Positions 26,610-35,763 of a DNA stretch of 64,000 nucleotides are shown here, piece after piece. Under the pieces are notes generated by a model that saw only the letters and a list, made by a program, of their open reading frames with translations, was not told the origin of the DNA and did not search any database. The position numbers were made by a program, and so were the translations under genes. The DNA is from Variovorax paradoxus. GTDB lineage: Bacteria > Pseudomonadota > Gammaproteobacteria > Burkholderiales > Burkholderiaceae_C. Position 1 is the first letter of the stretch. Each line of letters begins with the position of its first letter. Location of the stretch: positions 5,087,001-5,151,000 of the forward strand of contig NZ_CP046622.1 in NCBI RefSeq assembly GCF_009755665.1, written 5' to 3'.

Positions 26610-27275
26610 TCAGGCGGCGACTTCTTCAGCTTCGTTCTCAACGCTTGGGGTGGAGTTCCGGCCAAAGCCCAGTCCGGCCAGGTAAACGCGGAAGGTGCGC
26701 CGGCCGCTTTGCACCAGGTCGAAGGCGGCTGGGTCTAGCAGCCAGTTCTGAATGAGCCCGCTGATGAGCGCATGCAAGCCCTGTGCGGCCACATGGCCGG
26801 GCACGGGCAGCTTGATGCTGGCGCGGCGGGCGGCCAGGCGCAGGGCTTTTTCAAAATCGGTGACGCAGGCGTTGCGGGCGTCCAGGTGCCGCTGCTGCAC
26901 CGAGGCCATGTCGTGCGTGTATTCGACCTTGTGGGTGGCCACGTCGAACACGCGGCGCACCTGAGGGTCGGTCACCATGAGTGTGAGCGCGTGCACCATG
27001 CCCTCTTCAATCTCGGCCAGGGGGTCGTCGTTGCCGGCCGCCGCGGCGGCCCGGGGGCCGGCCTCCAGCGGCAGGATGACGCGTTCCATCATGGCGTTGA
27101 ACAGGTCGGCCTTGTCCTTGAAGTGCCAATAAATGGCGCCGCGCGTCGCGCCGGCCTGCTGCGCAATCTGCTGCAGCGAGGTCTGCGAAACGCCTTGCGC
27201 CTGAAACAGCAGCTCCGCGGCATCGAGCAACCGATTCCGTGTAGCCAGTGCTTCTTCCTTCGTACGACGTGCCAC
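26610..27275 (-). CDS. TetR/AcrR-family repressor of the adjacent RND efflux pump
   Basis: 221 residues from a GTG start at 27273-27275, with AGGAG five bases upstream; the frame is open far upstream but that overlaps the divergent pump gene. The start ARRTKEEALATRNRLLDAAELLF and the HTH TSLQQIAQQAGATRGAIYWHFKDKADLFNAM are the canonical AcrR/MexR-TtgR class N-terminal domain. The C-terminal ligand-binding part (EIEEGMVHALTLMVTDPQVRRVFDV, then GHVAAQGLHALISGLIQNWLLDP) matches the C-terminal domain of MDR-type TetR proteins. It is divergent from the adaptor gene, with a palindromic operator in between, so autorepression plus pump repression is likely. Confidence 0.93.
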   Translation of the reverse strand: MARRTKEEALATRNRLLDAAELLFQAQGVSQTSLQQIAQQAGATRGAIYWHFKDKADLFNAMMERVILPLEAGPRAAAAAGNDDPLAEIEEGMVHALTLMVTDPQVRRVFDVATHKVEYTHDMASVQQRHLDARNACVTDFEKALRLAARRASIKLPVPGHVAAQGLHALISGLIQNWLLDPAAFDLVQSGRRTFRVYLAGLGFGRNSTPSVENEAEEVAA

Positions 27276-27335
27276 CAAGTCTCCTGATTTGTAAAGCCAA
27301 GCCCTTTCCGCATCGTGGGGCCATTGCATGCTGTC

Positions 27336-27359
27336 ACTATACATCCATGAATGTATGTA
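27336..27359. promoter_or_regulatory. AcrR-type operator between the repressor and pump genes
   Basis: An 18-bp near-perfect palindrome at 27339-27356 (ATACAT ... ATGTAT arms, CATG centre, two mismatches). Read on the minus strand the 24-base site begins TACATACATT and continues with ATGTAT at the other half, closely like the known E. coli AcrR box. It lies between the divergent starts, where it would block both promoters. Confidence 0.75.
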
Positions 27360-27454
27360 AACTATCGGGCTTCCCCGATGGCCCGGCTGTTTATGCTGGC
27401 TTTCTGTTCGCATCGCGAACGCGCCATCTCCCGTCTTTGCTTCAAAGGATTCGC

Positions 27455-28744
27455 ATGCCTCTCCTGCATGTTTCGCGTCAATCTTCGTTCTCGCCGCGCC
27501 TCGCGATCGTGGCCGCCGTTGTGGTGCTGGCGCTTGCGGCCTGCTCCAAGGGCGATGCGCCCGCCGGCAAGGGCGGCGCAGCCGGTGGCGGCGCCCGCCC
27601 GGCGCCCGAAGTGGGCGTGGTGGTTGCCACGCCAACCGACGTGGGCCTGGTGACCGAGCTGCCGGGCCGGCTCGAGGCCTCGCGGGTGGCGCAGGTTCGC
27701 GCCCGCGCATCGGGCATCCTGCTGAAGCGCGAATTCCGCGAAGGCAGCGACGTGAAAGCCGGCCAGTTGCTGTTCCGCATCGATCCGGCCCCGCTGGTGG
27801 CCGCATCGCAAAACGCGCAGGCCACGCTGGCCCGCGCAGAAGCCAACGCCGTGCAGGCCAAGGCACTGGCTGACCGCTACAAGCCGCTGGTCGAGGCCAA
27901 TGCAGTCAGCAAGCAGGAATACGCGAATGCCGTGGCCGCGCAAAAAACGGCCGAGGCCGACGTGGCCGCGGGGCGCGCAGCGGTGCAAACCGCCAAGATC
28001 AACCTCGGCTATGCCGACGTGACCTCGCCCATTGCCGGCCGCATTGGCCGCGCACTGGTAACCGAAGGCGCGCTGGTGGGCCAGGGCGACGCCACCGAGT
28101 TGGCCGTGGTGCAGCAGATCAACCCGATGTACGTGAACTTCACGCAATCGGCTTCTGACGTGCTGAAGCTGCGCCGCGCACTGGCTGCCGGCCAGTACAA
28201 GCGCGCGAGCGGCGAAGAGGCCGCCAGCGTGACGGTGGTGCTCGAAGACGGCACCGACTACGCGCTGCCGGGCAAGCTGCTGTTCTCCGACCTGACGGTG
28301 GACCAGGCCACGGGCCAGGTCACGCTGCGCGCCGAAGTGCCCAACCCGAAGGGCGAGCTGCTGCCCGGCCTGTATGTGCGCGTAAAGCTGGAGCAGGCCC
28401 AGGCCACCAACGCGATCACGGTTCCGCAGCAGGCGGTTACGCGCACGCAGCAGGGCGACACGGTGTCTGTGGTGAGTGCCGACGGCAAGATCAGCCAGCG
28501 CACGGTGAAGATCAGCGCCGCCAAGGACAACCAGTGGGTGGTGCTCGACGGCCTGAAGGCGGGCGAACAGGTGATGGTCGACGGCTTCCAGAAGCTGCAG
28601 ATGATGCCGCCCGGCACGCCGGTAAAGGCGGTGCCATGGACGAAGCCGACGCCCAACGGCGCGGCACAACCGGCAGCGCCGGCGGCGTCTGCCGCGGCGG
28701 CGCCAGCCAGCGGTGCGGCGGCTGCGCCGGCCGAAAAGAAGTAA
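27455..28744 (+). CDS. RND efflux periplasmic adaptor (AcrA/MexA type lipoprotein)
   Basis: A 429-residue membrane-fusion protein. ATG 27455 is preceded by AAAGGA and gives a lipoprotein signal with lipobox LAAC (LALAACSKGD). Then come the barrel-sandwich lipoyl halves (GRLEASRVAQVRARASGILLKREFREGSDVKAGQLLFRID in parts), a helical hairpin (QAKALADRYKPLVEANAVSKQEY), the second lipoyl half (INLGYADVTSPIAGRIGR) and the beta-barrel and membrane-proximal domains (LLFSDLTVDQATGQVTLRAEVPN). The Ala/Pro-rich tail is common in this genus. It is the first gene of the pump operon and lies 18 bp before the transporter. Confidence 0.95.
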   Translation: MPLLHVSRQSSFSPRLAIVAAVVVLALAACSKGDAPAGKGGAAGGGARPAPEVGVVVATPTDVGLVTELPGRLEASRVAQVRARASGILLKREFREGSDVKAGQLLFRIDPAPLVAASQNAQATLARAEANAVQAKALADRYKPLVEANAVSKQEYANAVAAQKTAEADVAAGRAAVQTAKINLGYADVTSPIAGRIGRALVTEGALVGQGDATELAVVQQINPMYVNFTQSASDVLKLRRALAAGQYKRASGEEAASVTVVLEDGTDYALPGKLLFSDLTVDQATGQVTLRAEVPNPKGELLPGLYVRVKLEQAQATNAITVPQQAVTRTQQGDTVSVVSADGKISQRTVKISAAKDNQWVVLDGLKAGEQVMVDGFQKLQMMPPGTPVKAVPWTKPTPNGAAQPAAPAASAAAAPASGAAAAPAEKK

Positions 28745-28762
28745 TAGCAGGAGCGCGCCCGC

Positions 28763-31700
28763 ATGGCCAAATTCTTTATTGACCGCCCGATCTTCGCCTG
28801 GGTGATCGCCCTGTTCGTCCTGGTGATGGGCGGCGTGGCAATTACCCAGCTGCCGATCTCGCAATACCCGCCGGTGGCACCGCCGGCCATCGTGATCAAT
28901 GTGGCGTACCCCGGCGCCTCGGCGCAGACGCTCGAGGACAGCGTGCTGTCCGTGATCGAACGCGAAATGAACGGCTCGCCGGGCCTGATCTACATGGAAT
29001 CGGTGGCCCAGGCGGACGGCACCGGCACCATCACCATCAGCTTCGAGGCGGGCACCAACCCCGACCTTGCGCAGGTGGACGTGCAAAACCGGCTTTCGCG
29101 GGCAACCCCGCGCCTGCCGGCGGCGGTAACTCAGCAGGGTGTGCGCGTGGACAAGTCGCGCAACAACTTCCTGATGTTCGTGATGCTGTCTTCGGACAAC
29201 CCGCAGTTCGACCCGGTGGCGCTTGGCGACTATGCCGCGCGCAACGTGGTGCCTGAGCTGCAGCGCGTTGTCGGCGTGGGCCAGGCCCAGCTGTTCGGCT
29301 CCGAAAACGCAATGCGCATCTGGATCGACCCGGCCAAGCTGCAGGGCTTCAACCTGTCGGCGACCGACGTCAACAACGCGATTCGCGCACAAAACGCGCA
29401 GGTGTCTTCGGGCACGCTGGGCGACCTGCCGAACATTCCGGGCCAGGCCATTGCGGCCACGGTGGTGGTCAACGGCCAGTTGGCCAACGTCGACCAGTTC
29501 AAGAAAATCGTGTTGCGCGCCAACCCCGACGGCTCCACCGTGCGGTTGCAGGACGTGGCACGGGTCGAACTCGGCGGCCAGTCTTATGCCACCTCGGCGC
29601 GCCTGAACGGCGTGCCGGCGGTGGGTGTGGGCGTGCAGCCCACGCCCAATGGCAACGCGCTGCAGTCGGCCAAGGCCATCCGCGCCAAGATGGCGGAGCT
29701 CCAGCGCTTCTTTCCGCCAGGCGTGAAGTGGGACATTCCGTACGACAGCTCGCGCTTCGTGCAGATCTCCATCACCGAAGTGGTGAAGACGCTGCTCGAA
29801 GCCATTGCGCTGGTGTTCGTGGTGATGTTCCTGTTCTTGCAGAACTGGCGCTACACGATCATTCCGACCATCGTGGTGCCAATTGCGCTCTTGGGCACGT
29901 TCGCCTCGCTGCTTGCGCTGGGCTTCTCTATCAACGTGCTGACCATGTTCGGCATGGTGCTGGTGATCGGTATCGTGGTGGACGACGCCATTGTGGTGGT
30001 CGAAAACGTCGAGCGCATCATGAGCGAAGAGGGGCTGTCGCCGCTCGAAGCCACGCGCAAGGCCATGCGGCAGATCTCGGGCGCCATCATCGGCGTGACC
30101 GTGGTGCTGATCTCGGTGTTTGTGCCGCTCGCATTCTTTGCGGGTTCCACGGGCAACATCTACCGCCAGTTCTCGGCGGTGATGGTGACGTCGATCGCCT
30201 TCTCGGCCTTCATGGCGCTGTCGCTCACGCCGGCGCTGTGCGCCACGCTGCTGAAGCCGGTCGAAGCCGGCCACCACCATGAAAAGAGCGGCTTCTTCGG
30301 CTGGTTCAACCGGGGCTTCTCGCGCACGGCCAAGGGCTACGAAGGCATCGTCGCGCGCATTCTGCGGCGCGCCGCGCGCTACCTGATCATCTACCTGGTG
30401 ATCATCGGCGCGGTGGTGTTTACCTACATGCGGCTGCCAAGCTCGTTTCTGCCGGCAGAAGACCAGGGCAACATCATCGTGAACGTGCAGCTGCCGCCAG
30501 GCGCCACGCAAGAGCGTGCGCTGTCGGTCATGCAGCAGGTCGAAGGCTTCATCCTGAAGCAGCCCGAAGTGCAGAGCATGGTGGGCGTGATGGGCTTCAG
30601 CTTCTCGGGCCAAGGCCAGAACGCCGGCCTTGCCTTCGTCACGCTGAAAGATTGGGACGAACGCAAAGACCCGGCCCACTCGGCCAGCGCCCTTGCGGGC
30701 CGCGCCTTCGGTGCGCTCTCTGGCATTCGCGATGCGTTCATCTACCCGCTGAGCCCGCCGCCCATTCCTGAACTGGGCAACGCGAGCGGCTTCAGCTTCC
30801 GGCTGCAAGACCGTTCGGGCGCGGGCCACGACGCGCTCATCAATGCGCGCAACCAGCTGCTGGGCATGGCCAGCCAGAGCAAGGTCTTGGCGCAGGTTCG
30901 CCCCGACGGCCTGGAAGACGCGCCGCAGCTGCAGATCGACATCGACCGCGACAAGGCGAGCGCGCTGGGCGTGACCTTCGATGCGATCAACGCCACGCTG
31001 TCGACCGGGCTGGGTTCGAGCTACATCAACGACTTTCCGAACCGCGGCCGCCTGCAGCGCGTGGTGGTGCAGGCCGATGCGCCGGCGCGCATGCAGCCGG
31101 ACGACCTGCTGAAGCTGAACGCCAGCAACACGCAGGGGCAGCCGGTGCCGCTGTCGGCCTTTGCCACCACCAAGTGGGTCACGGGCGCCACGCAAACGGT
31201 GCGCTACAACGGCTACCCCGCCATCCGCATCAGCGGCGACGCGGCTCCGGGCTTCAGCACGGGCGCCGCAATGGCCGAGATGGAAAAGCTCGCAAGCCAA
31301 CTGCCGCAAGGCTTCGGCTTCGAGTGGACGGGCCAGTCGCGCGAAGAAAAGCTCGCCGGTTCGCAGGCCATCATCCTGTACGGCTTCGCCATTCTTGCGG
31401 TGTTCCTGTGCCTGGCGGCGCTGTACGAGAGCTGGTCGATTCCGCTGGCGGTGATTCTGGTGGTGCCGCTGGGCGTGCTGGGCGTGCTGCTGGCGACCAT
31501 GCTGCGCGCCTATTCAAACGACGTGTACTTCCAGGTGGGCCTGATCACCATCATCGGCCTCTCGGCGAAGAACGCGATTCTGATCATCGAGTTTGCAAAA
31601 GACCTGCAGGCGCAGGGCAAGGGCATCATCGAATCGGCCCTGGCCGCGGCGCACTTGCGGTTCCGCCCGATCATCATGACCTCGCTGGCTTTCGGCCTGG

Positions 31701-31927
31701 GCGTGGTGCCGCTGGCCATTGCCTCCGGCGCCGGTTCGGCCAGCCAGCGCGCCATTGGCACCGGCGTGCTCGGCGGCATGGTCACGGGCACGGTGCTGGC
31801 CGTGATCTTCGTGCCGGTGTTCTTCGTGGTGGTGCGCGGCCTGTTCAAGGGCAGCGCGCGCCAGCATGAAGCCGACAAGCGGCATGCAGAGGCCGCCGGC
31901 ATCACGGAGGAAAAGACACATGACTAA
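28763..31927 (+). CDS. HAE1-family RND multidrug efflux transporter (AcrB/MexB type)
   Basis: 1054 residues, the usual length for AcrB homologues, forming the inner-membrane proton-driven trimer of the pump. Visible signatures are the N-terminal MAKFFIDRPIFAWVIALFVLVMGG, the proton-relay motif GIVVDDAIVVVENVERIM in TM4 with the double aspartate, the LPPGATQERAL region, and the C-terminal VGLITIIGLSAKNAILIIEFAKD in TM10 with the conserved lysine. It overlaps the outer-membrane factor gene by 8 bp. The substrate range cannot be read from the sequence. Confidence 0.97.
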   Translation: MAKFFIDRPIFAWVIALFVLVMGGVAITQLPISQYPPVAPPAIVINVAYPGASAQTLEDSVLSVIEREMNGSPGLIYMESVAQADGTGTITISFEAGTNPDLAQVDVQNRLSRATPRLPAAVTQQGVRVDKSRNNFLMFVMLSSDNPQFDPVALGDYAARNVVPELQRVVGVGQAQLFGSENAMRIWIDPAKLQGFNLSATDVNNAIRAQNAQVSSGTLGDLPNIPGQAIAATVVVNGQLANVDQFKKIVLRANPDGSTVRLQDVARVELGGQSYATSARLNGVPAVGVGVQPTPNGNALQSAKAIRAKMAELQRFFPPGVKWDIPYDSSRFVQISITEVVKTLLEAIALVFVVMFLFLQNWRYTIIPTIVVPIALLGTFASLLALGFSINVLTMFGMVLVIGIVVDDAIVVVENVERIMSEEGLSPLEATRKAMRQISGAIIGVTVVLISVFVPLAFFAGSTGNIYRQFSAVMVTSIAFSAFMALSLTPALCATLLKPVEAGHHHEKSGFFGWFNRGFSRTAKGYEGIVARILRRAARYLIIYLVIIGAVVFTYMRLPSSFLPAEDQGNIIVNVQLPPGATQERALSVMQQVEGFILKQPEVQSMVGVMGFSFSGQGQNAGLAFVTLKDWDERKDPAHSASALAGRAFGALSGIRDAFIYPLSPPPIPELGNASGFSFRLQDRSGAGHDALINARNQLLGMASQSKVLAQVRPDGLEDAPQLQIDIDRDKASALGVTFDAINATLSTGLGSSYINDFPNRGRLQRVVVQADAPARMQPDDLLKLNASNTQGQPVPLSAFATTKWVTGATQTVRYNGYPAIRISGDAAPGFSTGAAMAEMEKLASQLPQGFGFEWTGQSREEKLAGSQAIILYGFAILAVFLCLAALYESWSIPLAVILVVPLGVLGVLLATMLRAYSNDVYFQVGLITIIGLSAKNAILIIEFAKDLQAQGKGIIESALAAAHLRFRPIIMTSLAFGLGVVPLAIASGAGSASQRAIGTGVLGGMVTGTVLAVIFVPVFFVVVRGLFKGSARQHEADKRHAEAAGITEEKTHD

Positions 31928-33344
31928 GAAATTCATTCCTACCGCCCTGGCCGCAGCCATGCTGCTGGCCGGCTGCTCGCTCATTCCGACCTACGAGCGG
32001 CCCGCCGCGCCGGTGCCCACCACGTTTCCGGGCGACCCGGCGCAGCCGGCGGGCCAGGCCGCGGCCGCCCTGCCCTGGCAGGACTTCTTCACCGATCCGC
32101 GCCTGACCGGGCTCATTCAGACCGCGCTGGCCAACAACCGCGACCTGCGCGTGTCGGTGCTCAACATCGAGCAGGCGCGCGCGCAATTCCGGATCGAGCG
32201 CTCGGCGCTCTTTCCGACGCTGGGCCTCACGGGCAGCGGCTCGCGTTCAAGCCCCAACCAGCTGCAGGCTTTCGACAGCAGCGCGGGCAGCGTGTCGTCG
32301 CAATACAGCGTGAACCTGGGCATTACCGCCTGGGAGATCGACTTCTTCGGCCGCATCCGCAGCCTGAAGGACCAGGCGCTGGCGCAATACCTCGCTACCG
32401 AAGAATCGCGCAAAGCCGCGCAAATCAGCCTGATCGCGGCCGTGGCCACGGGCTGGCTCACGCTGATTGCCGACGACGAACTGCTCGAGCTCACGCGCCA
32501 GACGATGGTCACGCGCGAAGAATCGGTGCGCCTGACCAAGCTGCGCTTCGACAACGGCGTGTCGTCGGAGCTCGACTTCCAGGCCGCGAACTCGCTGGCC
32601 GAAACCGCGCGTGCTTCTTACGCGCAGCAGCTGCGCACACGCCAGCAGGACGAGAACGCGCTCGCCCTGCTGCTGGGTGCACCGGTGCCGGCGGAAGCCA
32701 CGGCCGGCGGCGCCAAGGGCCTGGACGGCATCAAGCCCATGCCCGACGTGCCCGCGGGCCTGCCTTCGGACCTGCTGGCCGAACGGCCGGACATCCGCTC
32801 GGCCGAGCAGCAGCTGATTGCGGCCAATGCCAACATCGGCGCGGCGCGCGCGGCGTTCTTTCCGCGGGTGTCGCTCACCTCCTCGATCGGCACTGTCAGC
32901 ACCGAGTTCTCGGGCCTGTTCGACAGCGGATCAAAGGCCTGGGCCTTTGCGCCGCAGGTCACGCTGCCCATCTTCGACGCCGGGCGCAACATTGCGGGGC
33001 TCGACTCGGCCAAGGCCGGGCGCGAGATTGCCGTGGCGCAGTACGAAAAGTCGATCCAGACCGCCTTCCGCGAAGTGGCGGACGCCCTGGCCGGCCGCGC
33101 CACCCTGGGCGAGCAGGTACGGGCGCAACGCGCGCAGGCCGACGCCGAAGCGGTGCGCTTCAAACTCTCGGACATGCGCTACCGCAACGGCATTGCCAGC
33201 GCGCTCGACCTGCTGGACGCACAGCGCTCGCTGTACACGGCGCAGCAATCGGCGGTGACCACGCGGCTCTTGCAGCTGCAGAACCAGGTCAACCTGTACA
33301 AGACGCTGGGCGGCGGCTGGGCGGGCCGCGAAAACAAAGGCTGA
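31920..33344 (+). CDS. NodT/OprM-family outer-membrane efflux lipoprotein
   Basis: 474 residues from ATG 31920, preceded by GGAGG. It opens with a lipoprotein signal (LAAAMLLAGCSLIPTYERP), then WQDFFTDPRLTGLIQTALANNRDLRVSVLNIEQARAQF, the usual OEP repeat start. A second OEP repeat includes LPSDLLAERPDIRSAEQQLIAANANIGAARAAFFPRVSLTSSIG. It forms the trimeric outer-membrane duct completing the tripartite pump, and its start overlaps the transporter gene. A stem at 33370-33396 after the gene could help termination but lacks a T-run. Confidence 0.95.
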   Translation: MTKKFIPTALAAAMLLAGCSLIPTYERPAAPVPTTFPGDPAQPAGQAAAALPWQDFFTDPRLTGLIQTALANNRDLRVSVLNIEQARAQFRIERSALFPTLGLTGSGSRSSPNQLQAFDSSAGSVSSQYSVNLGITAWEIDFFGRIRSLKDQALAQYLATEESRKAAQISLIAAVATGWLTLIADDELLELTRQTMVTREESVRLTKLRFDNGVSSELDFQAANSLAETARASYAQQLRTRQQDENALALLLGAPVPAEATAGGAKGLDGIKPMPDVPAGLPSDLLAERPDIRSAEQQLIAANANIGAARAAFFPRVSLTSSIGTVSTEFSGLFDSGSKAWAFAPQVTLPIFDAGRNIAGLDSAKAGREIAVAQYEKSIQTAFREVADALAGRATLGEQVRAQRAQADAEAVRFKLSDMRYRNGIASALDLLDAQRSLYTAQQSAVTTRLLQLQNQVNLYKTLGGGWAGRENKG

Positions 33345-33400
33345 GGCTTTCGCGCGACGGCTCCGGACCGGCCTTCCGTCCTTTGGGCGGAGGGCCTCTC

Positions 33401-33406
33401 TATAAT
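33401..33406 (+). promoter_or_regulatory. TATAAT -10 box upstream of the cytochrome c gene
   Basis: A perfect TATAAT 52 bp before the cytochrome start codon. The matching -35 is weak, so this is a probable rather than certain sigma-70 promoter. Confidence 0.5.
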
Positions 33407-33458
33407 CGCCGGTTGATTCGAAAAAGCCCCCCGACGAGCCCCCGTTATTGAGGACGCC

Positions 33459-34070
33459 ATGAGCGCAGACCCGCATTACCAGGCCACAGAAGACGCCCAC
33501 ACCGGCCCGATCAAAAACCCGAAGCAACTGCTGCTGGCGGTATTTTTCTCTTTTCTTGCTCCCATCCTGATCATCGTGGGCCTTGTGGCCTACGTGGTTT
33601 CGGGCAACAAGCCCGCGGGCACGGCAGAGGGCGACAACATGGCGCTCTACGGCGTGTCGCAAGACGCGCGCAACCGCGAAGTGGCCGAGCGCCTCAAGAA
33701 GGTCGGCGCCATTGAAATCCGCGACGCGAACCGCCCGCTCGCCACAGGCGAAACGGTCTTCAAGACGCAGTGCATTGCCTGCCACGGCTCGCCCGGCATT
33801 CCCGGTGCGCCCCACCTGAGCGACGCCGCAGCCTGGGGCCCGCGCATCGGCCAGGGCTACGCAACGCTGCTCGACCATGCACTGCATGGCAAGGGAGCCA
33901 TGCCTCCGCAGGGCGGCGGCGACTTCGAAGACCTCGAAATCGGCCGTGCCGTGGTTTACCTGGCCAACGCAGGCGGCGCCAAGTTCCCGGTGCCCGATCG
34001 CCCCGCCGCAGGTGCGGCGCCTGCCGAAGGTGCCGCCTCGGCGGCCGCACCGGCCAGCGCGGCCAAGTAA
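33459..34070 (+). CDS. membrane-anchored c-type cytochrome
   Basis: 203 residues. One N-terminal membrane anchor (LLLAVFFSFLAPILIIVGLVAYVV) is followed by a periplasmic class I cytochrome domain with haem-binding CIACH near residue 104 and the axial-ligand region GKGAMPPQGGG. It ends in an Ala-rich tail. In betaproteobacteria such a protein of about 200 residues, often annotated as cytochrome c5-like, is thought to shuttle electrons to terminal oxidases; the partner is not visible here. The start is supported by GAGGA upstream. A strong terminator follows. Confidence 0.92.
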   Translation: MSADPHYQATEDAHTGPIKNPKQLLLAVFFSFLAPILIIVGLVAYVVSGNKPAGTAEGDNMALYGVSQDARNREVAERLKKVGAIEIRDANRPLATGETVFKTQCIACHGSPGIPGAPHLSDAAAWGPRIGQGYATLLDHALHGKGAMPPQGGGDFEDLEIGRAVVYLANAGGAKFPVPDRPAAGAAPAEGAASAAAPASAAK

Positions 34071-34104
34071 GCAGAACCCTTGGGGCGCAGCGCCCCAAAA
34101 AAAG

Positions 34105-34131
34105 AAAAGCCGGCCTCGCGCCGGCTTTTTT
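34105..34131. terminator. bidirectional rho-independent terminator after the cytochrome gene
   Basis: Stem AAAAGCCGGC (34105-34114) and GCCGGCTTTT (34120-34129), loop CTCGC, followed by more T. It separates the convergent cytochrome and hypothetical genes and can serve both. A second small palindrome, TGGGGCG-CAG-CGCCCCA, lies at 34081-34097. Confidence 0.88.
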
Positions 34132-34150
34132 GCGTCTGCAGGGCGGTCAA

Positions 34151-34699
34151 TCAGGGCTTGGTAGCCGGCACCGGCTGGCGCGCCGCCGGACTCAGCACAT
34201 GGCCAAAGCGCTGCGGCAGGTCGGCGGAGCGCACCGGTTCCGGCGTCCACACGCCCTGCTCGATGGCATTGGCCGCCAGGCCCACGTCCTGCGTATGAAC
34301 CAGCCCCAGCCCGATGGGGGCGGCCAGGTAGAGACGGCCCTCCTCGTCGAGCAGGCAGCCCGAGACCTCGACCGCCTGCCCAGTGTGGGCGGTGACGGCA
34401 AAGCCCGTGTCGTCGGCAATGCGCCAGACAAAAGGCGCCGCCTCCAGTTCGACATAGACGCGCTGGGGTCCGTTCTGGAAGAACCACTGCCCTTCGCCGT
34501 CGCGGTCGTAGTTGCGGTGGATGAAGTCGATGAGCTTTTCGTGCCGCAGCATCGAGCCCTTCGCGGCCGGAAACGACCCCTCGGCCTGGGTGCGGTCGTC
34601 GCGCATGTACCAGTTGCCGCGCGCGTCCAGGCCCAGCCAGCCGTAGCAGTGCGGCACGTTGGGCCACTTGGCGAGCGCTTGTTTAACGATGTCGTCCAT
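34151..34699 (-). CDS. conserved hypothetical protein (DUF2946-like size class; family not certain)
   Basis: 182 residues. The sequence begins MDDIVKQALAKWPNVPHCYGWLGLDARGNWYMRDD and contains RHEKLIDFIHRNYDRDGEGQWFFQNGPQRVYVELEAAPFVWRI in parts. It is a compact, soluble, aromatic-rich domain; there is no signal peptide or membrane segment. Proteins starting this way are common next to the YheT-like hydrolase in Comamonadaceae, but I cannot name a function, and the DUF number in the call is a guess. It lies 35 bp upstream of the hydrolase gene stop on the same strand, so the genes may be cotranscribed. Confidence 0.7.
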   Translation of the reverse strand: MDDIVKQALAKWPNVPHCYGWLGLDARGNWYMRDDRTQAEGSFPAAKGSMLRHEKLIDFIHRNYDRDGEGQWFFQNGPQRVYVELEAAPFVWRIADDTGFAVTAHTGQAVEVSGCLLDEEGRLYLAAPIGLGLVHTQDVGLAANAIEQGVWTPEPVRSADLPQRFGHVLSPAARQPVPATKP

Positions 34700-34734
34700 G
34701 CGAGCTATTTTGCGCGCCCGCGCGGCAGCCGGGC

Positions 34735-35760
34735 CTAGGCGAACTGCCCGAGCCAGCTACCGACGCTCTCCGGCATGCCGCGCACATGCCCTGGCGGCGC
34801 GCCGAGCGGAAAACCCACATGGCCGCCATGCGCGGGCTGCCACAGCGTGACGTGCCGGCCCACTTCGCCCGGGCCGGGCAGGCTGCTGGCCGGAATGAAC
34901 GGATCGTTCAGCGCATTCACCACCAGCGTGGGCACGCGAATCGCGCTCAGGTGCGGCTTGGACGAGCCCCGCGCCCAGTAGTCGTCGGTGTTGCGAAAGC
35001 CGTGCAGCGGCGCCGTGAACACGTCGTCGAAGGTGTAGAGGTCTCGCGCCGCCAGCAGCCGCTCGCGGTCGAACAGCCCCGGGAACTGGGCCAGCTTGGC
35101 CAGCGCCTTGGGCTTCATGGTGGCCAGGAACATGCGCGTATAGACCAGCCGGTTGAAGCCGCGGCCGATGGCCTCGCCGCCGGCCGCCAGATCGAGCGGC
35201 GCACACACCGAGGCCACCGCGGCCACCGAGGCGTGGGCCGAGTCGCCGGCCTCGCAAGCCCAGCGCAGCAGCGCATTGCCGCCCAGCGAAACGCCCGCGG
35301 CCAGCACCGGGCCGCCGCCGTGGAGCGCCTGCCGGTCGCGCATGCGCCGCAAGATCCAGTCGATCTCTTCGTAGTCGCCCGAGTGGTAGGCGCGGGGGGC
35401 CAGGTTGAGCTCGCCGCTGCAGCCCCTGAAATGCGGCACCGCGAAGTCCATGCCCCGCTCGGCCGCAAACACGGCAAAGGCTTCGGCATAGTGGCTGCGG
35501 GATGACCCCTCCAGGCCATGGAACAGCACCAGCAGCGGGCGCGGTCCGGGGCTTGTGCCCACCAGGGCGGGGTCGGCGAAATCGACATCGATGAAATCGC
35601 CGTCGGGCGCGTTCCACCGCTCGCGGCGGTACACCGGGGCCGTTCCGCCGAAGCGGCGAGCGTACAGCGCCGCCCAGATGGTCTGCAGGTTGCCGCCGGG
35701 CAGCCAGCGCGGCGCCGCGTAGCCCATCGATGGATTCTGTGAAGGAACGTCGCCAGGCAT
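34735..35760 (-). CDS. YheT-family alpha/beta hydrolase
   Basis: 341 residues of the COG0429 hydrolase family. RWLPGGNLQTIWAALYARR is the diagnostic start, followed by LLVLFHGLEGSSRSHYAEAFA (oxyanion region), the nucleophile elbow AAGVSLGGNALLRW, and the C-terminal acid and histidine in VVNALNDPFIP and AHGGHVGFP. The natural substrate is unknown, with esterase activity expected from the family. It lies just downstream of the SnoaL-like gene on the same strand. Confidence 0.92.
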   Translation of the reverse strand: MPGDVPSQNPSMGYAAPRWLPGGNLQTIWAALYARRFGGTAPVYRRERWNAPDGDFIDVDFADPALVGTSPGPRPLLVLFHGLEGSSRSHYAEAFAVFAAERGMDFAVPHFRGCSGELNLAPRAYHSGDYEEIDWILRRMRDRQALHGGGPVLAAGVSLGGNALLRWACEAGDSAHASVAAVASVCAPLDLAAGGEAIGRGFNRLVYTRMFLATMKPKALAKLAQFPGLFDRERLLAARDLYTFDDVFTAPLHGFRNTDDYWARGSSKPHLSAIRVPTLVVNALNDPFIPASSLPGPGEVGRHVTLWQPAHGGHVGFPLGAPPGHVRGMPESVGSWLGQFA

Positions 35761-35763
35761 CGG

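Noticed and set aside
27362..31309. 1315-codon minus-strand open frame opposite the efflux genes
   Set aside because: Shadow of the RND adaptor and transporter genes; translation is His/Arg-rich and not protein-like.
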